In this document: piece after piece, positions 26,414-36,396 of the stretch | Layout: each line of letters opens with the position of its first letter | How positions within the stretch are numbered: position 1 is the stretch's first letter | From: Spirochaetia bacterium | Lineage (GTDB): Bacteria; Spirochaetota; Leptospiria; Turneriellales; JAOUOS01 | Reading direction: 5' to 3' | Length of the DNA: 64,000 nucleotides | NCBI GenBank assembly: GCA_029880285.1 | Contig: JAOUOS010000008.1 | Coordinates: forward strand, 44,766-108,765 | Made by a program: the position numbers and the translations under genes | Notes under the pieces: model-generated | The model's input: only the letters and a program-made list of their open reading frames with translations | Told to the model about the DNA's origin: nothing | Database searches by the model: none

Positions 26414-29152
26414 ATGTATAATTTAATAAATCAAGATAATATACTCAATAAAGAATTTGAAGAAAATATCGAAGTTTATGATAATTCTAACAATTTATAT
26501 GAAAATATTTTTAATGATATAGACGAAGCTATTATTATTTGTGATATAAATACAGCTAAAATTATAAATGTAAATGCAGCGTGTGAAAAATTGTTAAACT
26601 ATTCTAAATTTGAACTGTTGCAAATGCCTATTTGTGAATTAATTAAAGGAATCGAACAATCTTCAGATTATAAATACTTTGAATTAGAAAAAAAAAATAT
26701 AACTGTATTAAAAAGTCGAAATAATATTTATATTCCTGTTGAAATAAAATCTAAAATCATTGAAACCAAAAATAAAAAATATTATCGATACTATATTAAA
26801 AATATTTCTGAAAAGAAAAATATGGAAGATAATATGGATAATATTATAAATCAATTTGAATTTATAATAAATCATTTTGAAGAGTCTATTTATATAATTG
26901 ATCTGAATAATAAGGTAAAATTTGCGAATAAAAATTTTTATAAACTAATGGGAAAAAGAAATGAAAATATTATAGGAGAAGATATAAATAATATTCTATA
27001 CCAAAGTACTAATAAAATAATTTGTAAAATTTTTGGCGTAGATAACGATAAAAAAGATAAATCAATTATAATTGAAAAAGATGAGCTAGAAAATCCACTA
27101 GATATGCCTATTAAAGTTACCAGAACTAATATAAGAAAAAATGATGATAAAATAATATGTATACTCATAAAAATTCAAGACTTAACTATGCAGCGCCAAA
27201 AAGAACAAGAATTAATAAAAAATAAAGAAAGATACGAACTTGCCATAAATGGAACAGACGCAGGGGTATGGGATAGAGATATAATTACAAAAGAAATATA
27301 TTTTTCACCAAGATGGAAAGAAATATTAGGTTATAAAGATCATGAAATAAAAAATGACAGTAAAGAATGGTTGTCCCGCATACATCCAGAAGATTTTGGC
27401 AAAGTATATAAAACAATGTCTAGCCATCTTTTTGGAGAAAGAGAATTTTATTCTACTGAATATAGAATGCTACATAAAGACGGCACATACCGGTGGATTC
27501 AGGCCAAAGGTAAAGCAGTTAGAAATAAAGAAGGAAAATTAATAAGGTTTAGCGGATCTCATCAAGAGATTACCGAAAAAAAATTAGCTGAAGAAAAATT
27601 AATTAAATTAAATTCTATATTAAAAGCATTAAACTTTTCTTCTAAGGCTTTACTTCAATTTGAAGATTCAACGGGTCTTATGAATGAAATTTGTTATCTT
27701 CTTGTAGAACAAGGCGGCTTTGAATTAGTTTGGATAGGAACGGCTGTTAATGATAAGAAAAAATCCGTATCGATTAAGGCTTCTAATGGTAAATTAGAAT
27801 ATCTTAATAAATTTAATGTAAGATGGTCAAATACTAAGTTAGGCAATGGTCCCACCGGTACAGCAATCAAAACCAGAAAAAAAGTAATAATTAACGATAT
27901 TGAAAATGATGAAAGATTTTCACCATGGAAAAAATCAGCGGTTCAAAATGGGCTATATTCAGTTATAGCCATACCTTTATATTTTAATAAGAAAAGTATC
28001 GGATGTCTGGCTGCTTATTCTTCAAAAATAAATGTTTTTCAAAAAGAAGAAATATTTTTACTTGAAAAATTATGTAACGAGCTAATATACAAACTAAACT
28101 TAATTGAAGCACAAAAAGAAAAAGAAAAAATATACAAAGAGCTTCAAGAAAAACAAATTCAATTACAATCTATATTAAATAATTCTCCCGCTTTAATTTC
28201 TATAAAAGATATAAAAGGAAATATATTGCTTACCAATAAAAATTTTGGTTTATTAGACGGACCAAGACCTGAAGAATATATAGGCAAAAATATTTATGAT
28301 CTATTTCCTCAACAAATAGCTGATGAATTATGGAAAAATGATTTAAAGGTCATAAAAACTAAAAAACCAATAGAAGCCGAAGAACAAGTATACCATAAAG
28401 ATAAATCATTGCATACATATTTAACAATAAAATTTCCTGTTTATGCAGATAAAAAAACTCCTTATGGAATTTGCGCGATTTCAACAGATATCACCGAAAG
28501 AATAAATAATGATAAAAAATTAAAAAATTCATTGTTAGAACAAGAAATTTTATTACAAGAAGTGCATCATCGCGTAAAAAATAATCTTCAAATAATTTCA
28601 AGCCTTTTAGAACTACAAGGGATATACACAAATAATGAAAACTTAAAAAATATGATTGAAAACAGCCAAAATAGAATTAAAACCATGAGTATAGCGCATG
28701 AAATATTATACAAAACAAAGGATTTTTCAAATATAAATTTTAAAAATTATATAAAACTATTAATAAAGAGTATTTATAAAATACATGGAATAAGCGAAAA
28801 TAAAATAAAACTAAAACTAAATATTGAAAATAAATATATAATTTTAAATAAAGCAATATACTTAGGAATAATTATTAACGAACTTATAACAAATTCATTA
28901 AAACACGCGTTTACCAATCAAAAAAGAGGAGAAATTGGGGTTATATTAAAAAATTCAAAGAATAAAAAGATTGAGTTAGTAATATACGATACAGGCTCAG
29001 GAATTAAAACCAAATTATTAAACAATAGAAGAAAAACATTAGGTCTTCACCTTGTTCATCTTTTGGCACGTAATCAACTTAAAGGTGAAATAATTTCTAA
29101 TAGAACGAATGGAACACTATTTAAAATCATTTTTACTGAGGATATAAATTGA
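26414..29152 (+). CDS. Multi-PAS/GAF sensor histidine kinase, HisKA_2 type
   Basis: This 912-residue cytoplasmic kinase has no membrane helix. Domains in order: PAS (about 30-135), PAS (148-255), a PAS-PAC unit (270-390, AGVWDRDIITKEIYFSPRWKEILGY ... YRWIQAKGKAVRNKEGKLIRFSGSHQEIT), GAF (about 400-560), PAS (575-690), then a HisKA_2 dimerisation domain with EVHHRVKNNLQIISSLLELQ (phospho-accepting His about 719). An ATPase domain follows (INELITNSLKHAF as N-box, YDTGSGI, TLGLHLVHLLARNQLKG). It probably senses a soluble or redox/ligand signal. The next gene, a receiver, overlaps its stop by 4 bases (TTGA), so the two likely form a pair. Confidence 0.92.
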   Translation: MYNLINQDNILNKEFEENIEVYDNSNNLYENIFNDIDEAIIICDINTAKIINVNAACEKLLNYSKFELLQMPICELIKGIEQSSDYKYFELEKKNITVLKSRNNIYIPVEIKSKIIETKNKKYYRYYIKNISEKKNMEDNMDNIINQFEFIINHFEESIYIIDLNNKVKFANKNFYKLMGKRNENIIGEDINNILYQSTNKIICKIFGVDNDKKDKSIIIEKDELENPLDMPIKVTRTNIRKNDDKIICILIKIQDLTMQRQKEQELIKNKERYELAINGTDAGVWDRDIITKEIYFSPRWKEILGYKDHEIKNDSKEWLSRIHPEDFGKVYKTMSSHLFGEREFYSTEYRMLHKDGTYRWIQAKGKAVRNKEGKLIRFSGSHQEITEKKLAEEKLIKLNSILKALNFSSKALLQFEDSTGLMNEICYLLVEQGGFELVWIGTAVNDKKKSVSIKASNGKLEYLNKFNVRWSNTKLGNGPTGTAIKTRKKVIINDIENDERFSPWKKSAVQNGLYSVIAIPLYFNKKSIGCLAAYSSKINVFQKEEIFLLEKLCNELIYKLNLIEAQKEKEKIYKELQEKQIQLQSILNNSPALISIKDIKGNILLTNKNFGLLDGPRPEEYIGKNIYDLFPQQIADELWKNDLKVIKTKKPIEAEEQVYHKDKSLHTYLTIKFPVYADKKTPYGICAISTDITERINNDKKLKNSLLEQEILLQEVHHRVKNNLQIISSLLELQGIYTNNENLKNMIENSQNRIKTMSIAHEILYKTKDFSNINFKNYIKLLIKSIYKIHGISENKIKLKLNIENKYIILNKAIYLGIIINELITNSLKHAFTNQKRGEIGVILKNSKNKKIELVIYDTGSGIKTKLLNNRRKTLGLHLVHLLARNQLKGEIISNRTNGTLFKIIFTEDIN

Positions 29153-30054
29153 AGCACAAAATTTTAATTGTAGAAGATGAATCAATCGCAGCCGAAAGTA
29201 TAAAACTAATTCTTGAAAATAAGGGCTATAATATTTGCGGCATTGCCGCCTCTGCAGATGAAGCATTAAAACAATATAAAAAACAAGAACCAGATTTAGT
29301 TTTGCTTGATATTAAATTAGACAATAATACAACCAGTTTTGAAATAGTAAATGAAATTAAAAAAAACGGGACGCCCTTTATTTATTTAACAGCGTATAAT
29401 GATTCAAAAATACGTTTAGAAGCAAAAAAAACCGAACCCTATGGTTTTTTTATAAAGCCATATCTTTCAAGAGAATTAATATCATGCGTAGAATTTGCTA
29501 TCTATAAAAGTAAAAATGAAATTAAGCAAAAAAGAACAAATAAAATGCTTTCTACATTAATTTTATTAAACAAAACCTTGAGAAATTGCACAGATACAGA
29601 TAATTTATTTCAAAAAGCATGTGACATTTTGATGAAACAAAATATTTTTGAGAAAATATATATCGCGAAGTACGATATTCAAAAACAATTAGCTTTAATT
29701 GCCTCAGGCGGTTTTAAAAGCAATAAGAATATATTGCAAAATATGCTTTTAAAAAATAAACTGCCCTTATGCTTTTCTAAATCTATTAAAAATAAAAAAG
29801 TGAATATTTTAGACGAAGAAAATGAAGGGTGCTTTAGGTGTCCATTAATTAATGAAATGAACAATAATAATATTGTTTTAACAAAAAAAATTGGTTATCA
29901 AAATATAAATTATGGTATTATGGGCGCGTGGGTTTCTAAAAAATATTTTAATTTAAGCGACAATAAAAATAATGAAGATGAAATTAAATTTTTTAGTGAA
30001 ATAATTGAGACAATTGCATATAAACTTCATATCGCAAACAATAAATCTAAATAG
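29149..30054 (+). CDS. Response regulator with C-terminal GAF-like domain
   Basis: The 301 residues comprise a complete receiver (acidic ED at 9-10, phospho-acceptor D54 in LVLLDIKL, Lys in FFIKPY). The C-terminal part of about 170 residues resembles a GAF domain (LLNKTLRNCTDTDNLFQKACDILM, FEKIYIAKYD, CFRCPLINEM). No DNA-binding domain is present, so the output is probably protein contact or ligand sensing. The start is TTG in the overlap TTGA with the upstream kinase. It stands between two kinases and could relay phosphate from the first to a later partner. Confidence 0.85.
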   Translation: MKHKILIVEDESIAAESIKLILENKGYNICGIAASADEALKQYKKQEPDLVLLDIKLDNNTTSFEIVNEIKKNGTPFIYLTAYNDSKIRLEAKKTEPYGFFIKPYLSRELISCVEFAIYKSKNEIKQKRTNKMLSTLILLNKTLRNCTDTDNLFQKACDILMKQNIFEKIYIAKYDIQKQLALIASGGFKSNKNILQNMLLKNKLPLCFSKSIKNKKVNILDEENEGCFRCPLINEMNNNNIVLTKKIGYQNINYGIMGAWVSKKYFNLSDNKNNEDEIKFFSEIIETIAYKLHIANNKSK

Positions 30055-30069
30055 AATATTCATCGTTTC

Positions 30070-32709
30070 ATGAAAACTGAAAAAAAACATAATTTAATTT
30101 TAATAGAAAAAGATGATATTGAAAGAAAAAATATTATAAAATCTTTAAATAAATATAATTATAATACCACCGAATTTGAATTTGCAAAACAAGCTTTTGA
30201 ATTTGTAATTAAACACCATAAAAAGTATAGTTTAATTATAATAAATTATCTTGTACATGATATAAACGGTATTGAATTTTTAAGCAAAATAAAGAAGCTT
30301 AAGTCTAATGTTCCCATAATCTTTTTATTAAATAAAGATGATGAAAATATAGCCGCTAAATTATTAATAACAGGTGCGGTTGATTTTGTTATAAAAGACA
30401 AAAATAAAAAATATTATAAAATACTATCATTAAAAATAGATAAAATAATTAATAATGAATTCAAATTAAATAAGCAAAAAAATATATTCGACAAGGTTAA
30501 TGAATCTAATGCAAAGTATAAAAGAATATTTTATGAAACACCAACAGCTATATTTATAGCTGACGCTGAAAATGGAATACTTACTGACTGCAATAAAGCG
30601 GCATGCAAATTAACAGGTTATTCAAAAATAGAATTAATTGGAATGCATCAAAAAAACCTTCACTTGCCCGAAGAGCACAAAAAAAAGTTTAGTTCTACTT
30701 TTCATAGTCATATTACCGATAAAGAAGGACAATTTCTTAATACTAAAATTCTAACAAAAAAAGGAATAGTAAAAGATGTTTCTATAAGGGCGAATACTTT
30801 TGAAATAAATGGAAGAAAATATATAGAAGGAATATTTCACGAAATTGGTTTTTTTAAAAAAATGTATGCTAAACTAAATAAACTTGCTGACGAAAACGAA
30901 GAGAAACTCAAACAAAGTGATAATAAATATCAATCTTTAGTAGAACTTTCACCATTTGGCATAATGATTCATAACGGTAAAAATATTATTTACTGCAATA
31001 AAGCGGCAGTAAAAATATTTAAAGCAAAAAATAAAAAAAAGCTTATTGGACTAGATATAATGAAATTAGTTCATCCCGATTATCAAGTTTTAATTAAAAA
31101 AAGAATTAATACATTAATAAACTCTAATAAACCAGCAAAAATTATTCAAGAAAAATTTATTAATTTTAATAACGAAATAATAGATGTAGAAGTAACAGCT
31201 TCTAATATTCAAATAAATGACGAAAAAATGATTCAGGTTATTTTTCAAGACATTACTGAAAAAAATATTATTAAAAATAATATTAAACAATTAGAAAATG
31301 AAAAAGAATTAGTACTAAATAATTTGTTTGAAATGGTAATTTATCAAGATAATCATATGAAAGTACGATGGTTAAATGAAGCAGCCCATCAAGTTGTAAA
31401 CAAAAAGGCCAAAAAAATAATAGGGAACAAATGCTACGAAATTTGGCACCAAAGAAATAAACCCTGCGAGATATGCCCTATTATATCGGCAAAAAAAACA
31501 AAGAAAAGTCAACAAGCCGAAGTCACAACACCTGACGGCAAGGTTTGGTTAATAAAAGGTAAACCTGTATTTAACGATAAAAAAGAAATTATCGGGATGA
31601 TTGAATTTATAACTGAAATTACAAAACAAAAAATATCAGAAAAAAAACTGCATGAATTAACACAAAAAATGCTGCTTCATGTAGAAAGAACACCACTCGG
31701 CATTATTGAATGGGACAAAAATTTTAAAGTAACCAATTGGAACCCGGCGGCAGAAAGAATTTTTGGTTATAAGAAAGAAGAAGTATTAAATAAACATCCT
31801 AATGATTTAATAATACCAGAAGAAGAAAAAGAACATGTAGATAAAATATTTATAAATTTATTAAAGAAAAAAGGAGGCTTAGATAGTATTAATAATAATA
31901 TCACTAAAAATAAAAAATTAATATTATGCCACTGGAGAAATACGCCGCTTATTGATAAAAATAATAACAGTATAGGCGTTGCGTCAATGGTAGAAGATAT
32001 CACTGAAAAAAAACGTGCTGAAGAAAATTTAAAAAAGTCAAGAGAAGAGTTGAGAAACTTAGCAAAATATTATCAAAATATAAGGGAACAAGAAAAAAAA
32101 CAAATAGCATGGGAACTTCATGAAGATATCGCACAAATTTTATCATTAGTTAAATATAATATAGACTTTATAGAATATGAATTAAAAAATCAAGAAACTA
32201 AAAACAATATTGAGCCAGCCTTAGAAAAGGCGGTAGATTCTAAAAATACTATTTTAATTGCTATTGATAAATTAAGAAAAACAACAATGGCGCTAAGACC
32301 AACCCTTCTTGATAACTTAGGAATAAAAGAAGCTTTAGAATGGTACCAGCAATTTTTCGAAGAAAACTATGGAATATATTGCGAACTTACCATCATACCC
32401 CACAAAATTTATATTGATAAAATTTTATCAGTAGAAATATACAGAATATTTCAAGAAGCTTTAATAAATGTGGCTAAACACGCAAAAGCTACAAAAGTCA
32501 AAGCCGCCTTAAAAAAAGAGAAAAATAGTATTACTTTGTTTATTGAAGATAACGGAATAGGAATTACAGAAAATCAAATAAATAATTCAAAATCTATGGG
32601 TATTTTAAGTTTGCGCGAAAGACTGCATCCATGGAATGGAGATGTAAAAATAAAAGGTGTTAAAAATAAAGGAACTAGTATAATAATAAAAATTCCAATA
32701 AATGAGTAA
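30070..32709 (+). CDS. PAS sensor kinase (NarX/HisKA_3 type) with N-terminal pseudo-receiver
   Basis: The 879 residues form an N-terminal receiver-like domain (residues 8-125), then four PAS domains (about 148-270, 285-405, 415-535 and 545-655), and a HisKA_3 domain (REQEKKQIAWELHEDIAQILS, His about 684). The C-terminal ATPase domain has IFQEALINVAKHAKATKVKAAL and EDNGIGI. The third PAS has the Cys pattern KCYEIWHQRNKPCEICP seen in some PAS domains. The receiver has Asn59 where the phospho-acceptor Asp belongs (LIIINYLVHDINGIEFL), so that domain is probably not phosphorylated. HisKA_3 kinases normally pair with NarL-type regulators; none is adjacent. It follows the receiver-GAF gene by 15 bases. 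Confidence 0.9.
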   Translation: MKTEKKHNLILIEKDDIERKNIIKSLNKYNYNTTEFEFAKQAFEFVIKHHKKYSLIIINYLVHDINGIEFLSKIKKLKSNVPIIFLLNKDDENIAAKLLITGAVDFVIKDKNKKYYKILSLKIDKIINNEFKLNKQKNIFDKVNESNAKYKRIFYETPTAIFIADAENGILTDCNKAACKLTGYSKIELIGMHQKNLHLPEEHKKKFSSTFHSHITDKEGQFLNTKILTKKGIVKDVSIRANTFEINGRKYIEGIFHEIGFFKKMYAKLNKLADENEEKLKQSDNKYQSLVELSPFGIMIHNGKNIIYCNKAAVKIFKAKNKKKLIGLDIMKLVHPDYQVLIKKRINTLINSNKPAKIIQEKFINFNNEIIDVEVTASNIQINDEKMIQVIFQDITEKNIIKNNIKQLENEKELVLNNLFEMVIYQDNHMKVRWLNEAAHQVVNKKAKKIIGNKCYEIWHQRNKPCEICPIISAKKTKKSQQAEVTTPDGKVWLIKGKPVFNDKKEIIGMIEFITEITKQKISEKKLHELTQKMLLHVERTPLGIIEWDKNFKVTNWNPAAERIFGYKKEEVLNKHPNDLIIPEEEKEHVDKIFINLLKKKGGLDSINNNITKNKKLILCHWRNTPLIDKNNNSIGVASMVEDITEKKRAEENLKKSREELRNLAKYYQNIREQEKKQIAWELHEDIAQILSLVKYNIDFIEYELKNQETKNNIEPALEKAVDSKNTILIAIDKLRKTTMALRPTLLDNLGIKEALEWYQQFFEENYGIYCELTIIPHKIYIDKILSVEIYRIFQEALINVAKHAKATKVKAALKKEKNSITLFIEDNGIGITENQINNSKSMGILSLRERLHPWNGDVKIKGVKNKGTSIIIKIPINE

Positions 32710-32755
32710 TACAAATACGCTTTACAAGCTAATTCAATTATACAGTATATTCAAA

Positions 32756-33580
32756 ATGATAAGAAAAATCATTACTATAAATATAATTATTTTCTTATTC
32801 GTAAGTAATATCTATACAATTGAAGAAATTACCAACGCCTCAGAAGAATATATTGAGCAAACATATATTAAAGCTCTTGAAAAATATAAAATGCAAAAAT
32901 ATGAAGCATCTTTAGATGATATAAGGCATGTTATAAAATCTAATATGCAAAATTATAAGCTACGCTATCTTGCTGCTCATAATCATTGGCGGTTAGGTAA
33001 CTATGAATCTGCCATTTTACATTTTAATGAGTCAATATTAATAAACAAGAATGAGGCGGGCCCATATATAGATTTATCATTACTCTATTTACAAAATAAA
33101 AATTATAAAAATAGCGAAAAACTAGCGTTAGCATGTCAAAATAATTTAGAAACAAATAATATAGAAATACCCTCAAAACTTTTTAATATATTATCACGCT
33201 TAAACCTCTATAAAGGAAAATATCAAGAAGCATTAGATTACGCGCAAGAGGCAAAAGCCGCGTTTAATAGAAATAAAGCAGGCATAAAAGATAAACTAGA
33301 AGCAATCACTCTTGAAGCAAGAGCCTTGTTAGCATTAAAGAATTTTGAAAAAGCAGAACTAGCGGCAATATGGGCCATAAAACTAAAAGAAGATAATCCT
33401 TACGCCTATGGTTTATTAGGTTATATTTATGAGACATGGGCCAAAGAGACTTCTTCAGATGAAGAAAAAAAAGATTACTTGAATAAAGCAAAAGAAAATT
33501 ATGAAATATGTATAAATTTGCCTAATGTATCTGAAAACCTTTTTTCTACTATAAAAAATAATTTAACAAGAATTAATTAA
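32756..33580 (+). CDS. Secreted tetratricopeptide-repeat protein
   Basis: The protein has 274 residues from the ATG at 32756, chosen because it places a signal peptide (MIRKIITINIIIFLFVSNIYT) at the N-terminus. An ATG at 32702 overlapping the upstream kinase would add 18 residues before it. TPR units follow: YIKALEKYKMQKYEASLDDIRHVI, LAAHNHWRLGNYESAILHFNESILI, DLSLLYLQNKNYKNSEKLALAC and AIWAIKLKEDNPYAYGLLGYIYETW. It would act in the periplasm or on the surface. Being last in the sensor run, it may share that transcript. The function is unknown. Confidence 0.8.
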   Translation: MIRKIITINIIIFLFVSNIYTIEEITNASEEYIEQTYIKALEKYKMQKYEASLDDIRHVIKSNMQNYKLRYLAAHNHWRLGNYESAILHFNESILINKNEAGPYIDLSLLYLQNKNYKNSEKLALACQNNLETNNIEIPSKLFNILSRLNLYKGKYQEALDYAQEAKAAFNRNKAGIKDKLEAITLEARALLALKNFEKAELAAIWAIKLKEDNPYAYGLLGYIYETWAKETSSDEEKKDYLNKAKENYEICINLPNVSENLFSTIKNNLTRIN

Positions 33581-33596
33581 AATATAAATCAAATAA

Positions 33597-34916
33597 ATGA
33601 ATAATCAATATGCCTGTGTTATAAACTTTGGCTGCCGTGTAAATTTTTACGAAAGTAATTCTATTATAAAATCATTGAATGAGCTTGGCATTCAAGAAAC
33701 AAAAGAGAGAGAAAAGGCAAATTACATAATTATAAATACATGTACTGTAACAAAAAGGGCAGATCTAAAAAATAGAAGTACAATCAGAAAAATATATAAT
33801 GAAAATCCTAATGCTAAAATTATTGTAACCGGCTGTTACGCGACAACTGATGAAGATGATATTATAAAAATTCCAGGTGTTTTTTCTGTAATAAATAATG
33901 AAAAAAAAGAAATTATTCCAGAATTAATTAAAACTGATTTAAAATCTAAATTAAATATAAGTCTTAAAAAATTCATATATAATGAATCTGCCAGAGAAAA
34001 TAATAAATCTAGAGCTTATCTTAAGGTTCAAGACGGATGCGATAGAACTTGCAGCTACTGTAAAATACCATTAGCTCGAGGAAAGGCAAAGTCAAGAAAT
34101 CATATTGAAGTTATAGAAGAAGCGAAAGAAATTATAAATAATAATTATAAAGAAATAATTTTAACCGGTATAAATATAGGCGCATACAAAGATATTAATA
34201 ATTACCGCCTAAATAATTTAATAGAAGATATTATAAATATTTCTGGAGATTTTCTAATAAGAATAAGTTCTATTGAACCTTCAAATATTATTGAGAAAAT
34301 AATTCCACTTTTTCAATCACAAAAAATTGCCAGATTTTTGCATATACCCTTACAAAGCGGGTCACCGCAAGTTTTAAAAAAAATGAGAAGAACTTACACT
34401 ATAAAAAAATATAAAAACATAATCAATAATATAAAAAATCAATATCCAGAAATGCATATTGGCACAGATATAATATTAGGATTTCCCGGCGAAACAGAGG
34501 AAGATTTTAAAAAAACCAGGCATTTTTGTAATGAGAATGAATTTGCAAATATTCATGTTTTTAAATTTTCAAAACGAGAAGGTACTTTTATATTCAATGA
34601 ATTAGAGAAAAAAAGTAAAATAAATACTAAAGAATTTTTATTATTAAATAAAACCGAAATTCAAAAAAGAACAGAAAGTATGCTAACGCTGAAAGAAGCT
34701 TTATTAAAAAATTATATAAAAAAAACATCGGGAATTAAATTTAAAGCTATTATTGAAAAAATAACTAAAGAATCGGTATCTATTACAACAGAAAACTACT
34801 TAAAACTTAATTTCTCAAAAAGTGGTTTTGAAAACTTTAAGAAAGGAGATTTAATTAATTTAGTTTATAATAAAATGGGTGATATTATTTCTATTAATAA
34901 TAATTTATTAAAATAA
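33597..34916 (+). CDS. mtaB: tRNA t6A37 methylthiotransferase MtaB
   Basis: This 439-residue radical-SAM enzyme of the MiaB family has the N-terminal cluster ligands C13, C49 and C80 (FGCRVN, NTCTVT, VTGCYAT). The radical-SAM triad is C148, C152, C155 (CDRTCSYCKIPLARGKAKSR), followed by LTGINIGAY, LQSGSPQVLKKMRRTY and DIILGFPGETEEDF, with a short TRAM-like RNA-binding tail. FGCRVN and CKIPxARG are typical of MtaB rather than MiaB or RimO. It adds methylthio to t6A at position 37 of ANN-decoding tRNAs. It begins 16 bases after the TPR gene; its end overlaps the convergent small gene by 9 bases. Confidence 0.93.
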   Translation: MNNQYACVINFGCRVNFYESNSIIKSLNELGIQETKEREKANYIIINTCTVTKRADLKNRSTIRKIYNENPNAKIIVTGCYATTDEDDIIKIPGVFSVINNEKKEIIPELIKTDLKSKLNISLKKFIYNESARENNKSRAYLKVQDGCDRTCSYCKIPLARGKAKSRNHIEVIEEAKEIINNNYKEIILTGINIGAYKDINNYRLNNLIEDIINISGDFLIRISSIEPSNIIEKIIPLFQSQKIARFLHIPLQSGSPQVLKKMRRTYTIKKYKNIINNIKNQYPEMHIGTDIILGFPGETEEDFKKTRHFCNENEFANIHVFKFSKREGTFIFNELEKKSKINTKEFLLLNKTEIQKRTESMLTLKEALLKNYIKKTSGIKFKAIIEKITKESVSITTENYLKLNFSKSGFENFKKGDLINLVYNKMGDIISINNNLLK

Positions 34917-35195
34917 ATCACGTTTTATTTGAAATCGTATTAGCTCTTCAAAGGCATTATCTCTTTCTTTATGAAGAAGAACTATAATTTTTTTTTCTAA
35001 TAAAAAATAATAATGATAAAATATTTCGTTTCTGAATTTATTATTTTCTTTTTGTACAGAAGTAATATACTTAAACTCTCTTTCAAATAAACAATTAAGT
35101 TTCTTTATACGTTCCGTATTTTTATCAGATAAATAGTTTTGAATTTCTTTTATTTGTTTTAGCTTGAATAAAATAAGTTTGATAAATATATTCAA
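34908..35195 (-). CDS. Small helical protein beside fliS, possibly FliT-like
   Basis: This 95-residue all-helical, coiled-coil-like protein (IKEIQNYLSDKNTERIKKLNCLFEREFKY ... LEKKIIVLLHKERDNAFEELIRF) begins with TTG two bases after the fliS stop. It overlaps the convergent mtaB 3' end by 9 bases. In many genomes the gene right after fliS is fliT or another small flagellar chaperone; position and size fit that, but sequence similarity cannot be confirmed by eye. No strong ribosome site is seen; coupling to fliS would explain its translation. Confidence 0.5.
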   Translation of the reverse strand: MNIFIKLILFKLKQIKEIQNYLSDKNTERIKKLNCLFEREFKYITSVQKENNKFRNEIFYHYYFLLEKKIIVLLHKERDNAFEELIRFQIKRDLF

Positions 35196-35197
35196 TA

Positions 35198-35674
35198 TCA
35201 GCCTTCAGCCGCAAAGCCCCTGTAAATATTATCATTATTGTTATTAGATATATTTTCAACTTTTGTTAAATTTTCTTCTAATTTAAAATCTTTATCTTTT
35301 GATATATCCATTTTTTCCCATGAATCTTTCAATTTTAATAAATAATTAATTATATTTTTTGTTTTTTCTACATCTTTATTTATATTTGCTTCTAATAATT
35401 CTTTTTTCATAAAAGCATAAAGGTTAAACAGGTTTTCTGCCAATTCTTTGCCTTTTTCTTTATCAATAGATAACATAAGTTCCGTAACAATATTCTGAGC
35501 TTTAATAATATTATCATTTGCAAGATCATAAGTTTTATAGCTTTTCATATTATCCACTGCGATATTTAAGAATTGAATTGCTCCGTCATATAACATTAAA
35601 ATTAATTCTTTTGGATCTGCCGTTTCAATACTATTTTTTTTATATTGCTGATAAGCGTTTGTTACTGTACTCAT
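35198..35674 (-). CDS. fliS: Flagellar secretion chaperone FliS
   Basis: This 158-residue protein starts in classic FliS fashion (AYQQYKKNSIETADPKELILMLYDGAIQFLNIA). The four-helix core continues to residue 120 (AQNIVTELMLSIDKEKGKELAENLFNLYAFMKKELLEAN). The 30-residue Asn/Lys-rich tail is longer than usual. FliS binds the C-terminus of flagellin and keeps it from polymerising in the cytoplasm before export. GGAG precedes the ATG. No flagellin or FliD gene is in the window, so flagellar genes are scattered in this genome. Confidence 0.93.
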   Translation of the reverse strand: MSTVTNAYQQYKKNSIETADPKELILMLYDGAIQFLNIAVDNMKSYKTYDLANDNIIKAQNIVTELMLSIDKEKGKELAENLFNLYAFMKKELLEANINKDVEKTKNIINYLLKLKDSWEKMDISKDKDFKLEENLTKVENISNNNNDNIYRGFAAEG

Positions 35675-35787
35675 TAATTATTTCTCCGTTTTATAATTCA
35701 ATATATAACATGAATAATTTTATGCTATATAAGTATATTATCGGAAATAATTTTTATCTTCTTAATAAAAAAAGAAAATACAAGCTT

Positions 35788-36396
35788 TTATTGTTTTTTA
35801 TGCTTTCTTTTATAAATAAAAATCACAATTATGGCAACAATTATAAATACCGTAATAATTGAATTATATATTTTCAAATATTTCATAACCAGCCCCCAGT
35901 TTTCGCCCAGCATATACCCTCCGGTTATTAAAATAACATTCCATATTATTGTAGCTAAAGTAAAAGATAAACTAAAAGCCCAAATATTCATTTTTACCAT
36001 TCCTGCTACTATAGCTACAAAAAATCTTATTCCCGCTGAAAACCTTGAAAATATTACCGCTGATATTCCATATCGCATAAACCAATGATGTGTTTTTAAC
36101 AAACTTTTAGTATCAAAAAGTTTTTGAAATGATTTTATCTTTGTTTTTTTGTGAAAATACATAAGAACTTTATGTCCATAATAATACATAAACAGAGCGC
36201 CAAAAAGGCTGCCAAAAAATACAGAAAATGATAGGGATAGAATGCTTATTCTGCCAGTTCCAGCGAGATATCCGCCAAAAATTGTTACAGTATCTCCCGG
36301 ATACGGCGGGAATACATTCTCAATAAAAGAGCTTACAAACACAAATATCCAATAAACACTTTCGGGTATCTTATTTATAATCTCTGTATAATCCAT
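35788..36396 (-). CDS. DedA family membrane protein
   Basis: The 202 residues include several membrane helices. DedA/SNARE-associated motifs are VFPPYPGDTVTIFGGYLAGTG near the N-terminus and SRFSAGIRFFVAIVAGMVKM in the middle, and the C-terminus ends in a basic tail. DedA proteins are linked to lipid (undecaprenyl phosphate or phospholipid) flipping and envelope homeostasis. It is divergent from the PAP2 phosphatase gene, itself a possible undecaprenyl-pyrophosphate or lipid phosphatase; the two may work on the same lipid class. Confidence 0.88.
   Translation of the reverse strand: MDYTEIINKIPESVYWIFVFVSSFIENVFPPYPGDTVTIFGGYLAGTGRISILSLSFSVFFGSLFGALFMYYYGHKVLMYFHKKTKIKSFQKLFDTKSLLKTHHWFMRYGISAVIFSRFSAGIRFFVAIVAGMVKMNIWAFSLSFTLATIIWNVILITGGYMLGENWGLVMKYLKIYNSIITVFIIVAIIVIFIYKRKHKKQ

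Noticed and set aside
35518..35862. Plus-strand frame over fliS and the dedA 3' end
   Set aside because: Antisense to fliS, which is clearly recognisable; no motif in the frame.
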